64,000 nt of DNA, taken from positions 558,001-622,000 of the forward strand of contig OZ241916.1 of assembly GCA_965203865.1 (NCBI GenBank), read 5' to 3'. The notes below the pieces were generated by a model. It worked only from the letters and a program-made list of their open reading frames with translations, was not told the DNA's origin and did no database searches. This DNA comes from G965200765 sp965203865 (GTDB lineage Bacteria; Pseudomonadota; Gammaproteobacteria; Arenicellales; JAJDZL01). Position numbers and translations under genes: made by a program. Positions 53,469 through 63,438 of this stretch are shown in pieces (position 1 is the first letter of the stretch; each line of letters begins with the position of its first letter).

Positions 53469-56400
53469 TTAGAACCGAACTTGCATTCGGGCCATCGCAC
53501 CGTGCTGAATCTTGCCGTCTGCTTCATAGCCGACATAGTTCAGCTTCACGCTCGCACCGCTGGAATTCTTCATCGACAAGCCCGCCTTGAACGCATTTAC
53601 CGTGCTCGGCAGTCCGCGTACCCGAAGCTTGTTGGTGAAGTTCAGGATTCCCAGCTGGTCTCGCTGGTTCATGTTCAGCGAACCCGGTCCGGATGTATGG
53701 GTGCGATAAACATTGAAGCCCAGCTGCGGTCTTATCTTGGTGCTGTCCGAAATGCTCAGCCAGTCCGAAGACTTCAGCTGAACCCCGGCTCGCCAGCCTT
53801 GATAGCTCTGCGAATATCCCGGAACATCGGCTACCAGTACTGCATTGCTAGCTGCATGCCCGCCTTGCTTCATTGAGCCGCCGTACACGCCCAGAGAAGG
53901 AACCAGAGTCATCTGCTCGCCTGCACTTAACTGCACGCCCGCACCTACCTCCAGGTGACTGTGGGACATGTCGAAGGAACCGCCCAATTGCCCGCCGGCT
54001 TCAAACAGATTCCTGAACGATGTGGAACCGCGGAACTCGCCATGCGAAAGTCGCACGCTGGCAAACATCGAATCTTTCTGCCAGCCGCCCTTGGCTTCGT
54101 AGCGTCCGCCCTCGAAACTGGTTCGACGGTTCAGCGACAGATCAACTGTATTCGCCGCTCCCGAAATATTCGGCATCGCCGATACGCCGAAATAGCCATT
54201 CTCGCCGATGCGGGAATCCATGCCAACTGCCAAGCCTTGCTGCGCGGACACGCTGCTGTCCGAATACAGCTTTGCCCACATCCGCGTGCCGCCGCTTCGA
54301 AACTGCTCGGCTCCCTTTACGCCCGCGAAAGTCGCTGTCGCTCCATCCGATTCGTAGTCCACCAATGCGGCAGAATCGTCATCGTCGCGCAGTATCAGCC
54401 ACAAAACTGCAAGTGCACCTATAGCATAGTAGGAATTGCTGTCGGAATCCGATGCCGTGCCACCGCCACCGGATCCTGAGCGAGGAGTTCTGTCATCGGC
54501 TTCCATCGTTCTGAAGAATTCAGGGGCACTAGTATCGACCAGCGCATTGTCAGCACCTACTACCCTGGTAGCACTGTTGCCGAGCCATTGCCGCTGGGCA
54601 AGTTGAACATCGGCGGTCCGCGTGGTGGCGCGGGTCGCCAGGATATGAACCCTTGGGGTGCCCTCGAATTTCACCCTGCTCGCAGTAATCTGACCGTGCG
54701 TCTGTCCGCCCGAAGCACCGGTCGCCACGATGACGATTCCGCCGCTCGACTTGATCGTAACCACGTCGTCGGCATCCGTGCCAAGATCCACGTGACCGCT
54801 GATGAATAGCCGACCTGCGTTTATTGTCAGAGTGCTGCCTGTGAATGTAACCGCTCCTACAGTTGCATCGCCAGCAGTGGCTTTTACCATTGTCTCCACG
54901 TTGGTAATCGCTCCGTCCACATAGCCGCTATGCAACGTCACTGTATCCTCGTCAGCACCCATGTCAACGGCCTCAAACAATATGCCACCAGTCAAATGCA
55001 ATTCGTCCTTGCCGTAGCCGAAATCAATTGCACCTCTTGCACTTCCACTTACTGCCAGCACATGTTCTCCACGACCAAAAACAATCTCACGCGGCGCGCT
55101 TGCGCCTGCATCAATAGTGAGATATCTTTTCAGTGTGAACTCGGTCAAGGTATCAGCATAGTTGCCATCAACAAGCGTATGATCTTCGCCGCTTACCTTC
55201 ACCTGGGTACCGGTACCCAGCCAGCCATTGCCGTCAAGCAGCTTGGCCCGGGTAACATCGGCAGCTTGGCTGCCTGAGGCGGTCGCAAGAATTGTAACTA
55301 GTTCATCGTCCCCATCCTTGCCCAGAAAATCAATACTCCCCGCCGTAATTCTCCCCAGGTTGGGGTTGGGATCTCCTAAAGTAGCGGCACCTGCCCCCGT
55401 CGCCACGATAATAAGATCGGCGGCGCTTGCCACCGTTACCGTGCCGGTTGCGCCAACATTTACATGCCCGTACACAAGCAACTTACCGCCAGATATCATC
55501 ATTGTATTGCCAGCCCCGTTGGCGGCAGTAAATGTGACATCCCCAATCTCCGCATTTCTCTCGCCACTCTTTACCAACTCCTCGAGATTGGTGACCGGCG
55601 ATCTAACGGTCCCATGCCGCAACTCCAGCTTGTCAACACCATCACCAAAATCAATAGTTGCACCAGGAGTAACTTCACCGCCAGAAGCAGAACCAAAACG
55701 AGCCCATGCAGAGTTGCTAAAAATACCGACTACACCGCCGTCAATGATCATCGTGTCTTTGCCGGCCCCAAAGTCAATACTGCCACCATTAACAAGCCCT
55801 GCAAGTGACAGCGTATCATCGCCCTTCCAGAACAGGGCAGCATTCCTAGCGGCTGGAGTACTGGTGCCGCGCAGAGTTGCACCGCCACTCTTAAGATATC
55901 CGGTAAGACTCACTCGAACAGTGTTCTTTGTGCCAGCATCTCCCAGCAACGCAACTGCATAGCCATTCCGATACATGTCAATCCAGTTGTTGACATCAAT
56001 TTCGACGTTCCTTTTCGTGTTCTCGGGGACCGTCCAGTCCCTTCCGTTAAGCGGGTGAAGGGTTGATGATACACCGGGATCGGAAGACATCGAACTGGTC
56101 GCAATCACAAGTACACCGTGGGATTTACCTTGCGCAACACTTGGAGTTACTGCCCTGCCAGCGTCTAATATAGTTATCGGGTTGTCAACTACGATTTTGG
56201 TTACAGTTTTGTCATCATCGCTGTCTACACCATCAATGGCATCGCCAATTCGGATGAAAGCATGAAAGTCTTCCGCGTCTCCACCAGAACCACTGTAATC
56301 TGCTTCGGCGATAATGCCAACCGCGTTGTCGCCGGCTGTTTGGATTTTTGCTAGTTGGTCGACATCATAGACAATACCTGCCTTTTTTCCAGGGCTGCTG

Positions 56401-57968
56401 GTTTTCACATAAGCTCCAGAGCTAGTAGCTCGTGCGGCCGGTGCCGGGTCCGTAGTATCTTCAGCCAGCTGTACTACTATGCCACTACTCGATTGGCCGG
56501 TTGTTTTAATAAGGTTTTTTAGATTGACTGTCACGTCGCCGTCTCCCCCAGGATATCTAACTTCGACGACTGAAGAGTCGTTACCGAGGGTTTCCCACCG
56601 TCCCCTACCGTCTATCTCATCTGTTACGGGATTACTGCCAGCTCCGTTATATGCAGCGTGGTGATCTGTATTGGACCGAACTATCAGCCCGCCATAATAA
56701 TTTCGATTGCCACGAGGTTGATCGGGGTTTTGCAATGTACTGGCATCCAATATCACTCTTGCGACATTATTATTCTTGGAACCCATATCAATATGAATCG
56801 CACTGGCATGCCTGCCGGCTACTTTCGAAGCCCAAGTCTCCACCCTGGAGGTGTCGGATACCTGCACCGTGACCGGCCCAGTCCAATCTCTCACTCCATC
56901 TGCTTCTGAAGCTGCCTCTGGGTCTGAAACAAGGATTCCATAGCTTCCCTTTGCAGAAGCGGTATTATCATTGTCCACGCCTTCCTGGCCAGCGGTAACC
57001 ACGCTGCCGCCTCTCACGTGCAGTTTAATTGATTGAAAGGGGCCACCGGGTTTGATATGCACTATGTTTTCCTGCTCTGTTGCATCGCCACCGGCCGGTC
57101 TCACTTGATTAATACCGCCAAGGCCGTCAATGACCATTTCGAATTTTGTCAGACCGTTGGGGTTGAGCATGACGGAGTCCACCGCAGTAGTAGTTCCGCT
57201 ATCAGTCTCGTACATGCCCCGGATGAAGTTGTCCTCGTTTCCTGCCACGAGGTATTCAGTCCTTGTCGCAGTGCCTGCATCAGCGATGGTAGACTTGCGA
57301 TCTCCGTCGGTCTCCTCACTAAGATTCATTAACTGCCAGTAGATCTCTCTCGAGTTTAATTGTGCTGCAGTCAGATCGGCCAAACCATCGTCATCATCAG
57401 CTGGAACATAGCACATACCACTATTGCCTTCATTCTCACATGCCTTTATCAAGTACTGCGTAGGAGGGTTGCCGGAACTGGTCTCGCGCTTGACAGCCCA
57501 GCGGACTCTTTCTGCGTCGGTTCCACTCCCTCTAAGGAAATATGTAATAGCACCATCCGAATCTATCGCTGGCGAGCCGCCATCATCCGAAGTCGGAAAA
57601 TTATCTTGGCCCCGGTTATGAAGGCTGGTGTCTTGCAAGGTGCCGCTAGCTCTGAAGTTTTCGTAGGTTACTTCGTCATCTGTTTTGACGCATCTGACAA
57701 TCAATGTCCCGATACTTCGGCCTCTGCTGAAAGTATCAGAGCCAATGCTACGTTGGTAGCCGGTTGTACCACCCATCACCAACGGCGCCTCTTGGGTACA
57801 CTCCCAATAAACCTCAACAGATTCGGCATCTTCGCTGTAGAAAACCAGCGGTGTCGATACAAGTGCTGGCATTGCCAATGCAACAGTAAGCAACTTAACC
57901 GAGTGTTTCGAAATACTGGCATAGCAATTCTTGAATTGCCTACCAAACATAACAAATACTCCTTTCAC
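53469..57968 (-). CDS. Autotransporter copy 2 (intact, with expression signals)
   Basis: 1499 aa from GTG 57968, seven bases after AAGGAG. An extended signal peptide of ~50 residues (KLLTVALAMPALVSTPLVFY in its core) ends near VEVYWECTQ. The passenger (~55-1170) contains repeated strand-turn units rich in Asp and Gly, such as IDFGAGKDTMIIDGGVVG and TLHSGYVDGAITN, expected to form a beta-helix or beta-roll stalk. A hydrophobic YYAIGALAVLWLILRDDDD segment near 1177-1197 precedes the ~298-residue barrel that ends in RMQVRF. No protease or adhesin motif was recognised. The leader sequence is shared with copy 3, which points the other way. A C11 tract lies about 110 bp upstream. Confidence 0.88.
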   Translation of the reverse strand: MKGVFVMFGRQFKNCYASISKHSVKLLTVALAMPALVSTPLVFYSEDAESVEVYWECTQEAPLVMGGTTGYQRSIGSDTFSRGRSIGTLIVRCVKTDDEVTYENFRASGTLQDTSLHNRGQDNFPTSDDGGSPAIDSDGAITYFLRGSGTDAERVRWAVKRETSSGNPPTQYLIKACENEGNSGMCYVPADDDDGLADLTAAQLNSREIYWQLMNLSEETDGDRKSTIADAGTATRTEYLVAGNEDNFIRGMYETDSGTTTAVDSVMLNPNGLTKFEMVIDGLGGINQVRPAGGDATEQENIVHIKPGGPFQSIKLHVRGGSVVTAGQEGVDNDNTASAKGSYGILVSDPEAASEADGVRDWTGPVTVQVSDTSRVETWASKVAGRHASAIHIDMGSKNNNVARVILDASTLQNPDQPRGNRNYYGGLIVRSNTDHHAAYNGAGSNPVTDEIDGRGRWETLGNDSSVVEVRYPGGDGDVTVNLKNLIKTTGQSSSGIVVQLAEDTTDPAPAARATSSGAYVKTSSPGKKAGIVYDVDQLAKIQTAGDNAVGIIAEADYSGSGGDAEDFHAFIRIGDAIDGVDSDDDKTVTKIVVDNPITILDAGRAVTPSVAQGKSHGVLVIATSSMSSDPGVSSTLHPLNGRDWTVPENTKRNVEIDVNNWIDMYRNGYAVALLGDAGTKNTVRVSLTGYLKSGGATLRGTSTPAARNAALFWKGDDTLSLAGLVNGGSIDFGAGKDTMIIDGGVVGIFSNSAWARFGSASGGEVTPGATIDFGDGVDKLELRHGTVRSPVTNLEELVKSGERNAEIGDVTFTAANGAGNTMMISGGKLLVYGHVNVGATGTVTVASAADLIIVATGAGAATLGDPNPNLGRITAGSIDFLGKDGDDELVTILATASGSQAADVTRAKLLDGNGWLGTGTQVKVSGEDHTLVDGNYADTLTEFTLKRYLTIDAGASAPREIVFGRGEHVLAVSGSARGAIDFGYGKDELHLTGGILFEAVDMGADEDTVTLHSGYVDGAITNVETMVKATAGDATVGAVTFTGSTLTINAGRLFISGHVDLGTDADDVVTIKSSGGIVIVATGASGGQTHGQITASRVKFEGTPRVHILATRATTRTADVQLAQRQWLGNSATRVVGADNALVDTSAPEFFRTMEADDRTPRSGSGGGGTASDSDSNSYYAIGALAVLWLILRDDDDSAALVDYESDGATATFAGVKGAEQFRSGGTRMWAKLYSDSSVSAQQGLAVGMDSRIGENGYFGVSAMPNISGAANTVDLSLNRRTSFEGGRYEAKGGWQKDSMFASVRLSHGEFRGSTSFRNLFEAGGQLGGSFDMSHSHLEVGAGVQLSAGEQMTLVPSLGVYGGSMKQGGHAASNAVLVADVPGYSQSYQGWRAGVQLKSSDWLSISDSTKIRPQLGFNVYRTHTSGPGSLNMNQRDQLGILNFTNKLRVRGLPSTVNAFKAGLSMKNSSGASVKLNYVGYEADGKIQHGAMARMQVRF

Positions 57969-58317
57969 GACAAAACTCCTTAAATACTGGAAAACAGAAA
58001 TAAATTTTTACTATAGTTGGTTTGCTCCAAATAATAATATCATTGTCCCAACAAACACAAGTGGGAAAATATATCATACCCCCCCCCCCTCATCAAAATT
58101 TATTTCTTCAAACCGGCTACGATTGCAAAACCACTGGAGCCCCTGGACATCTGAAGTTTTTTTGATTTTTCGAATTGATGAACTGGGTACCAAGTTCCAT
58201 CCGAATTCGCCGAAAAACCGCTAGTCAACAGTGCTGAAAACCGCCGACAAGGCGCCAGAATCGCCGATGAGGTCGTTTTCATACTGCTGTCAACCCCGGC
58301 AAATTCACCTTCAAAAT
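57969..58317. promoter_or_regulatory. Promoter side of autotransporter 2 with C11 tract
   Basis: The first ~50 bp carry the leader also found before copy 3 (TATTTCTGTTTTCCAGTATT then TAAGGAG). A TATAGT at about 58010-58015 on the minus strand could be the -10. The C11 run is at 58079-58089. From ~58190 on, sequence like the dispersed IS-edge repeat (GCTGAAAACCGCCGA) follows and joins the truncated copy. Confidence 0.5.
58079..58089. repeat. Poly-C tract (11 nt)
   Basis: Eleven C in a row upstream of autotransporter 2. Tracts of this type change length by slippage. Here it is outside any coding frame, so a length change could alter promoter spacing or an upstream site but would not shift a reading frame. 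It has the same length as the tract in the methyltransferase gene. Confidence 0.6.
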
Positions 58318-58659
58318 TTTCCCAATAGGAAACACTCGGTTAAGTTGCTTACTGTTGCAGTAATGCCGGCATTCGTATCCATACTACTGGTTTACTACAG
58401 CGAAAGTGCCGAATCGGCTGAGGTTTATTGGAAATGCATGCAAGAGGCTCCATTGCAAGTGGGCGATACAACCGGCCACAAACACAGTATCGGCAACGAC
58501 ACTTTCAACAGAGGGCGAAATATCGGAACATTAATTGTTAATTGTGTTGACGACAATGCCGCTGATGTAACCTACATGAATTTTGACGGTGCGGATACCA
58601 CCGCTCCTGGCGGCGGTGCTTATCCGAATTCGCAAAATAGCAATTTTGATGAAGTGTAG
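58318..58659 (+). pseudogene. Autotransporter 5' fragment (copy 4), no own start signals
   Basis: It encodes the end of the signal-peptide region (NRKHSVKLLTVAVMPAF) and the first ~85 residues of the mature protein (EVYWKCMQEAPL, DTFNRGRNIGTLIVNC, VTYMNFDG), then stops at TAG 58657-58659. Homology to the other copies ends just before their conserved SDGAITYFLRGSG block. The sequence before the signal peptide matches the flank of copy 1, not the leader of copies 2 and 3. Confidence 0.8.
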
Positions 58660-58918
58660 GGTTATGGTATACATTTCCCGCTTGTACTTGTGGCACAATG
58701 GTAATTAATCTGATACCATTTTATTGTTGAATGCAAAGGTAGATTTGGATTTGCAATTGAACACTTTTGCTATAATAATTGGCAGTTAGTGATATAAGTT
58801 AGCACCAAAATTTAATGTACGTTTACTATTATGATGGGACGTATTATTTTTGAGTAGATTAGTCTATGGTAAAAATTTAAATTTTATTTCTGTTTTCCAG
58901 TATTTAAGGAGTTTTGTC
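58660..58918 (+). promoter_or_regulatory. Promoter and leader of autotransporter 3
   Basis: TATAAT at 58771-58776 is the best -10, with a weak -35 (GATTTG) 17 bp before it. The last ~60 bp (TATTTCTGTTTTCCAGTATT, TAAGGAG) match the leader of copy 2. AAGGAG is at 58906-58911, seven bases before the GTG start. Confidence 0.5.
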
Positions 58919-61900
58919 GTGAAAGGATTATTTGTTATGTTTGGTAGGCGATCAAGGGACCGCCGCGCTAGTACTTCGAAACACTCGGTATTGCCGCTTA
59001 CCGTTGCATTGGCAATACCGGCATTCGTATCGATACCGCTGGTTTACTACAGCGAAGAGGCCCAATCGGCTGAGGTTTATTGGGAGTGTACCCAAGAGGC
59101 GCCATTGGCGGTGGGTGCAGTGACGGGTAGTACCGCCACCAAACGCAGTGTTGGCTACAACACTTTCAACAGCGGGCGGAGTAGCGGAACTTTAACTGTT
59201 AATTGTGTCAACACGGCTACTGAAGTAACCTACGAAAACTTTGGCGGTACGAACGATGCCGATTATCCGGATTCGACTAATGGTATGACTGGTGCGAACC
59301 TGATAGATTCGGATGGCGCTATTACATATTTCCTCAGAGGAAGCGGCGAGGACGCAAACAGAGCCCGTTGGGCTGTTGAGCGCGAGGGTACCGGCAATCC
59401 ACCCAAGCAATACTTGATAAAGGCATGTACGCATGCAAATAACAGTGGCAAGATGTGCTATGTTGAAGCTGAAACGAGCGATGGCTTGGCCGATATGACC
59501 GCAGCGCAATTGAGCGAGAGAGTTCACTGGCGGCTAATGACTATTACCCCGGGAACGACTGGCAACCGCAAGTCTGCCATCACGTTGACACCTCTTGCTG
59601 CTCCGGCAGACGGTGAAAACCTCGTGGAAGACAACCAAGACAAATTCATTCGGGGCATGTACGAAACTGACAGTGGAACTACTACTGCGGTGGATTCCGT
59701 CCTTCGAAACCTGAACGGTCTGGTGAAATTCAAAATGGTTATTGACGGTCTTAGCGGCGATGAAGAGAGAGTGAGATCTGCATCATCCACCGGGGGCTCT
59801 GCAACAGAGCAGGAAAACATAGTGCATATCAAACCCGGCGGCTCCTTCGAATCAGTCGAATTGCAAGTGACAGGCGGCAGCGTGGTTACTGCTGGTCAGC
59901 CAGGCGTAACCAATGATGGCAGTGCTTCTGCAAAGGGAAGCTATGGAATCCTTGTTTCGGATGCAGAGGAAGATTGGACTGGCCCGGTTACAGTGGAAGT
60001 ATCTGGTAGTAGTCGGGTGGAGACTTGGGCTTCGAAAGTGGACGGCAAGCATGCTAGCGGGATTCACATTGATATGGGATCCAATAACAATAATGTCGCA
60101 ACAGTGCGAGTGAACACTGATGCTGCTGGTACATATCCGAATGCAGGACTGAGAGTTCGGAGCAGTATAACTCACCAACCCAACATTAATGGATACCAAA
60201 CTGATGTTCCTGCCGGCATTCGTAGTAGATTTGATATGTACGGCCCCGAGTCCCCGGCTGTCCTAGTTAAATATCCCGGCGGAGACGGCAGCGTGAGAGT
60301 TAATCTGGGAAGCGCAATACTCACTAACCGCGATTCAAGTAGCGGCATAGAAGTACAGCTGGCTGAAAGTGATGCCCCGCTACCATCCAGCTCTGGGGCG
60401 TATGTGAAAACCAGCAGCCCCACCGGCGGTATTGTCTATGATATCGGCAGTCGCACAGCAGTCACAACTTCCGGCAAAGCTTCAGCTGGCATTATCGCAG
60501 AAGCGAATTATGGCTCTGCCGATCCAGAAGATTTTCATGCTACCATCCGAATTGGCGATGCCATCGGTACTGGTGCCCGCGGTGAAACCAAAATCGTAGT
60601 TCAGAATAGAATAACAATCAACGACGACAAAATCGGAGGAATGGCAGGAACTGGTGCACAGGGTAAATCTCACGGCGTACTTGTGATTGCGACCACCTCG
60701 ATGGATTCCGATATATCAGATCCTCTTCACCCGCTTGACGGAAGGGACTGGATGGTAAGGACACCAAGGGATATCGAAATTGATGTTAACAACGTGATTG
60801 ACATGATGCGGAATGGCTATGCGGTTGCGCTGCTCGGACACACAGGAAGAAAGAACACTGTTCGAGTGGGTCTTGCCGGACGTCTTAAGGCTCAGGGCGA
60901 GCCTCTGGCTACCATGGGTACGCCTGCTGCTGACAAGAATGCTGTTCTGTTCTGGAAGGGCGATGATACGCTGTCAGTTGCAGGTCATATTAATGGCGGC
61001 AGTATTGACTTTGGCACCGGCGACGACACGCTGGTCATGCGCGGCGGTGTGGTCGGTGCTTTTGCAGATAATGCTATTTTTCCTTCTGGCAGTGCCGTTA
61101 CTGCTGGTGAGGATATTGATTTTGGCACCGGCGATGATACGCTGGAGTTGCGAAGCGGAACTGTTAAGTCGCTGGTCGAGAATCTTGAAAGCTTGATAAA
61201 GCGAGGCGCAGGAGATGCAGAGATTGGAGATGTCACATTTGATACTGCCAACGGGGCTGACAATACAATGACGATATCGAACGGTCGGTTGATTGTATCC
61301 GGGCATGTAAATGTTGGCACAGGCACGGTAACAGTGGCCAGCGCTGCCGATCTTATTATTGATGTGAGGGGGGCTACTGGCGGCAATGACCCGGCTGGCA
61401 GGATAACAGCGGCGAGTGTTAATTTTGTAGGCAAGAGTTCCACGGACGAACTGGTTACAATTCTGTCGACTGCTGCTACTCCAAGCCTCCGAGGCACTGA
61501 TATTACCGCAGCCAAGGCTAACAATGGCTGGCTGGTTGGCAGTACCAAGGTGATGGCAAGCGGCACTGAGTTTACGTTCGGTAGCAGTAACTATAAGGAC
61601 GATCTAGATGGTGCCAATTTCATACTGAAGAGACATGTTACTATTGATGCCGGCGTACGCGAGATGGCTGCAATTACCTTCGGTGCTGCTGACGATACTG
61701 GTGAACAGGTGCTGGTAGTAAGCGGACGTGCAGACGGTGCAATCACTTTCCGCGGCGGGGATGACGAATTGCATGTGAACGGGGGCGTACTGTACGAAAC
61801 CGTTAACATGGGTGCCGATGATGACATGGTGGTGGTTAGGGACAATGGCGTATTGTTCAAAGCTGTTAATATGGGCGACGGTGAAGACACGTTGACGTTG

Positions 61901-63361
61901 CATAGCGGCTATGTGGACGGAGAGATTACCGGATTGGAGTCACTGGTAAAAACCAGTAATGGCCTTGCGACGGTGGGGGACGTTACATTCCCTGGCAGCA
62001 CTCTGACAGTAAGCGCAGGCAAGCTGTTTATCAGCGGTCACGTGAATCTGGGAACTGACAGCGACGATGTTGTTACGGTCAATGGCGGCACAATAGTCAT
62101 TGTGGCGACCGGAGCTTCGGGCACACAAGACCACGGTCGAATTACTGCGGGCAGGGTGGAATTCAGGGGCAGCAGTCCAACGGTTGAAATCCTGGCGACT
62201 CGCGCCACCACGCAAGAGGCCGATGCTCAATATGCTCAGCAAAGGTGGATTAATAGCGCTGCCAGTGTCGTGGATGCTGACGGTTCGACGGTTGAACCCG
62301 TATTCAGCACGCTGTCTGCCGACCCCAGAACTCCTCGCTCAGGTGGTCCGGCCGGCGGTGGCGGCACTGTTACGGCATCGGATTCCGACAGCAATTCCTA
62401 CTACGCTCTGGGTGCAGTTGCAATCTTGTGGCTGGTCCTTCGCGACGATGACGACTGCTGTGCGTTGGTGGACTACGAATCGGATGGAGCAACAGCAACC
62501 TTCGCCGGCGTGAAGGGAGCCGAGCAGTTCCGAAGCGGCGGCACGCGGATGTGGGCAAAGCTGTATTCGGACAGCAGTGTTTCCTCTCAGCAAGGTTTGG
62601 CAGTTGGCATGGATTCCCGAGTCGGCGAGCATGGCTACTTCGGTGTATCGGCGATGCCGAATATTTCGGGAGCAGCGAATACACAAGGTCTGTCGCTGAA
62701 CCGTCGAACCAGTTTCGAGGGCGGCCGCTACGAGGCGAAAGGCGGCTGGCAGAAAGATTCTATGTTTGCCAGCGTAAGGCTTTCACATGGCGAGTTCCGC
62801 GGTTCCACCTCGTTCAGGAATCTGTTTGAAGCCGGCGGGCAATTGGGCGGTTCCTTCGACATGTCGCACAGTCACCTGGAACTGGGTGCGGGCGTGCAGT
62901 TAAGTGCAGGCGAGCAGATGACTCTGGTTCCGTCTCTGGGCGTGTACGGCGGCTCGATGAAGCAAGGCGGGCATGCAGCTAGCAATGCAGTGCTGGTAGC
63001 CGATGTTCCGGGATACTCGCAGAGCTATCAAGGCTGGCGAGCCGGAGTTCAATTGAAGTCTTCGGACTGGCTGAGCATTTCGGACAGCACCAAGGTACGA
63101 CCGCAGCTGGGCTTCAATGTTTATCGCACCCATACATCTGGACCGGGTTCGCTGAACATGAACCAGCGGGACCAGCTGGGAATTCTGAACTTCACCAACA
63201 AGCTTCGAGTACGCGGACTGCCGAGCACGGTAAATGCGTTCAAGGCGGGCTTGTCGATGAAGAATTCCAGCGGTGCGAGCGTGAAGCTGAACTATGTCGG
63301 CTATGAAGCAGACGGCAAGATTCAGCACGGTGCGATAGCCCGAATGCAAGTTCGGTTCTAA
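58919..63361 (+). CDS. Autotransporter copy 3 (intact, with expression signals)
   Basis: 1480 aa from GTG 58919; an upstream in-frame start at 58850 is rejected because the conserved AAGGAG stands right before the GTG, as in copy 2. Extended signal peptide (LPLTVALAIPAFVSIPLVYY) with likely cleavage near AQSA-EVYW at ~51. The passenger has Asp/Gly-rich repeats (IDFGTGDDTLVMRGGVVG; TLHSGYVDGEITG). A hydrophobic YYALGAVAILWLVLRDDDD segment lies near 1160-1178. The barrel covers about 1184-1480 and ends in RMQVRF. It differs from copy 2 mainly in the passenger and is nearly identical in the barrel. The two Cys in DDDDCCALVD are shared with copy 1 but are Ser-Ala in copy 2. It should be exported to the outer membrane with the passenger outside. 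Confidence 0.9.
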   Translation: MKGLFVMFGRRSRDRRASTSKHSVLPLTVALAIPAFVSIPLVYYSEEAQSAEVYWECTQEAPLAVGAVTGSTATKRSVGYNTFNSGRSSGTLTVNCVNTATEVTYENFGGTNDADYPDSTNGMTGANLIDSDGAITYFLRGSGEDANRARWAVEREGTGNPPKQYLIKACTHANNSGKMCYVEAETSDGLADMTAAQLSERVHWRLMTITPGTTGNRKSAITLTPLAAPADGENLVEDNQDKFIRGMYETDSGTTTAVDSVLRNLNGLVKFKMVIDGLSGDEERVRSASSTGGSATEQENIVHIKPGGSFESVELQVTGGSVVTAGQPGVTNDGSASAKGSYGILVSDAEEDWTGPVTVEVSGSSRVETWASKVDGKHASGIHIDMGSNNNNVATVRVNTDAAGTYPNAGLRVRSSITHQPNINGYQTDVPAGIRSRFDMYGPESPAVLVKYPGGDGSVRVNLGSAILTNRDSSSGIEVQLAESDAPLPSSSGAYVKTSSPTGGIVYDIGSRTAVTTSGKASAGIIAEANYGSADPEDFHATIRIGDAIGTGARGETKIVVQNRITINDDKIGGMAGTGAQGKSHGVLVIATTSMDSDISDPLHPLDGRDWMVRTPRDIEIDVNNVIDMMRNGYAVALLGHTGRKNTVRVGLAGRLKAQGEPLATMGTPAADKNAVLFWKGDDTLSVAGHINGGSIDFGTGDDTLVMRGGVVGAFADNAIFPSGSAVTAGEDIDFGTGDDTLELRSGTVKSLVENLESLIKRGAGDAEIGDVTFDTANGADNTMTISNGRLIVSGHVNVGTGTVTVASAADLIIDVRGATGGNDPAGRITAASVNFVGKSSTDELVTILSTAATPSLRGTDITAAKANNGWLVGSTKVMASGTEFTFGSSNYKDDLDGANFILKRHVTIDAGVREMAAITFGAADDTGEQVLVVSGRADGAITFRGGDDELHVNGGVLYETVNMGADDDMVVVRDNGVLFKAVNMGDGEDTLTLHSGYVDGEITGLESLVKTSNGLATVGDVTFPGSTLTVSAGKLFISGHVNLGTDSDDVVTVNGGTIVIVATGASGTQDHGRITAGRVEFRGSSPTVEILATRATTQEADAQYAQQRWINSAASVVDADGSTVEPVFSTLSADPRTPRSGGPAGGGGTVTASDSDSNSYYALGAVAILWLVLRDDDDCCALVDYESDGATATFAGVKGAEQFRSGGTRMWAKLYSDSSVSSQQGLAVGMDSRVGEHGYFGVSAMPNISGAANTQGLSLNRRTSFEGGRYEAKGGWQKDSMFASVRLSHGEFRGSTSFRNLFEAGGQLGGSFDMSHSHLELGAGVQLSAGEQMTLVPSLGVYGGSMKQGGHAASNAVLVADVPGYSQSYQGWRAGVQLKSSDWLSISDSTKVRPQLGFNVYRTHTSGPGSLNMNQRDQLGILNFTNKLRVRGLPSTVNAFKAGLSMKNSSGASVKLNYVGYEADGKIQHGAIARMQVRF

Positions 63362-63396
63362 TTGCGAAAGCGAAAAGCTTTTTAATCAACTCATCA

Positions 63397-63438
63397 GTTA
63401 CCCCGCATTGTCCTTGAGCGATGCGGGGTAACTTTTTG
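63397..63438 (+). terminator. Rho-independent terminator of autotransporter 3
   Basis: GTTACCCCGCAT (63397-63408) pairs with ATGCGGGGTAAC (63421-63432), with possible extension through the loop, followed by TTTTT at 63433-63437. Confidence 0.88.
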
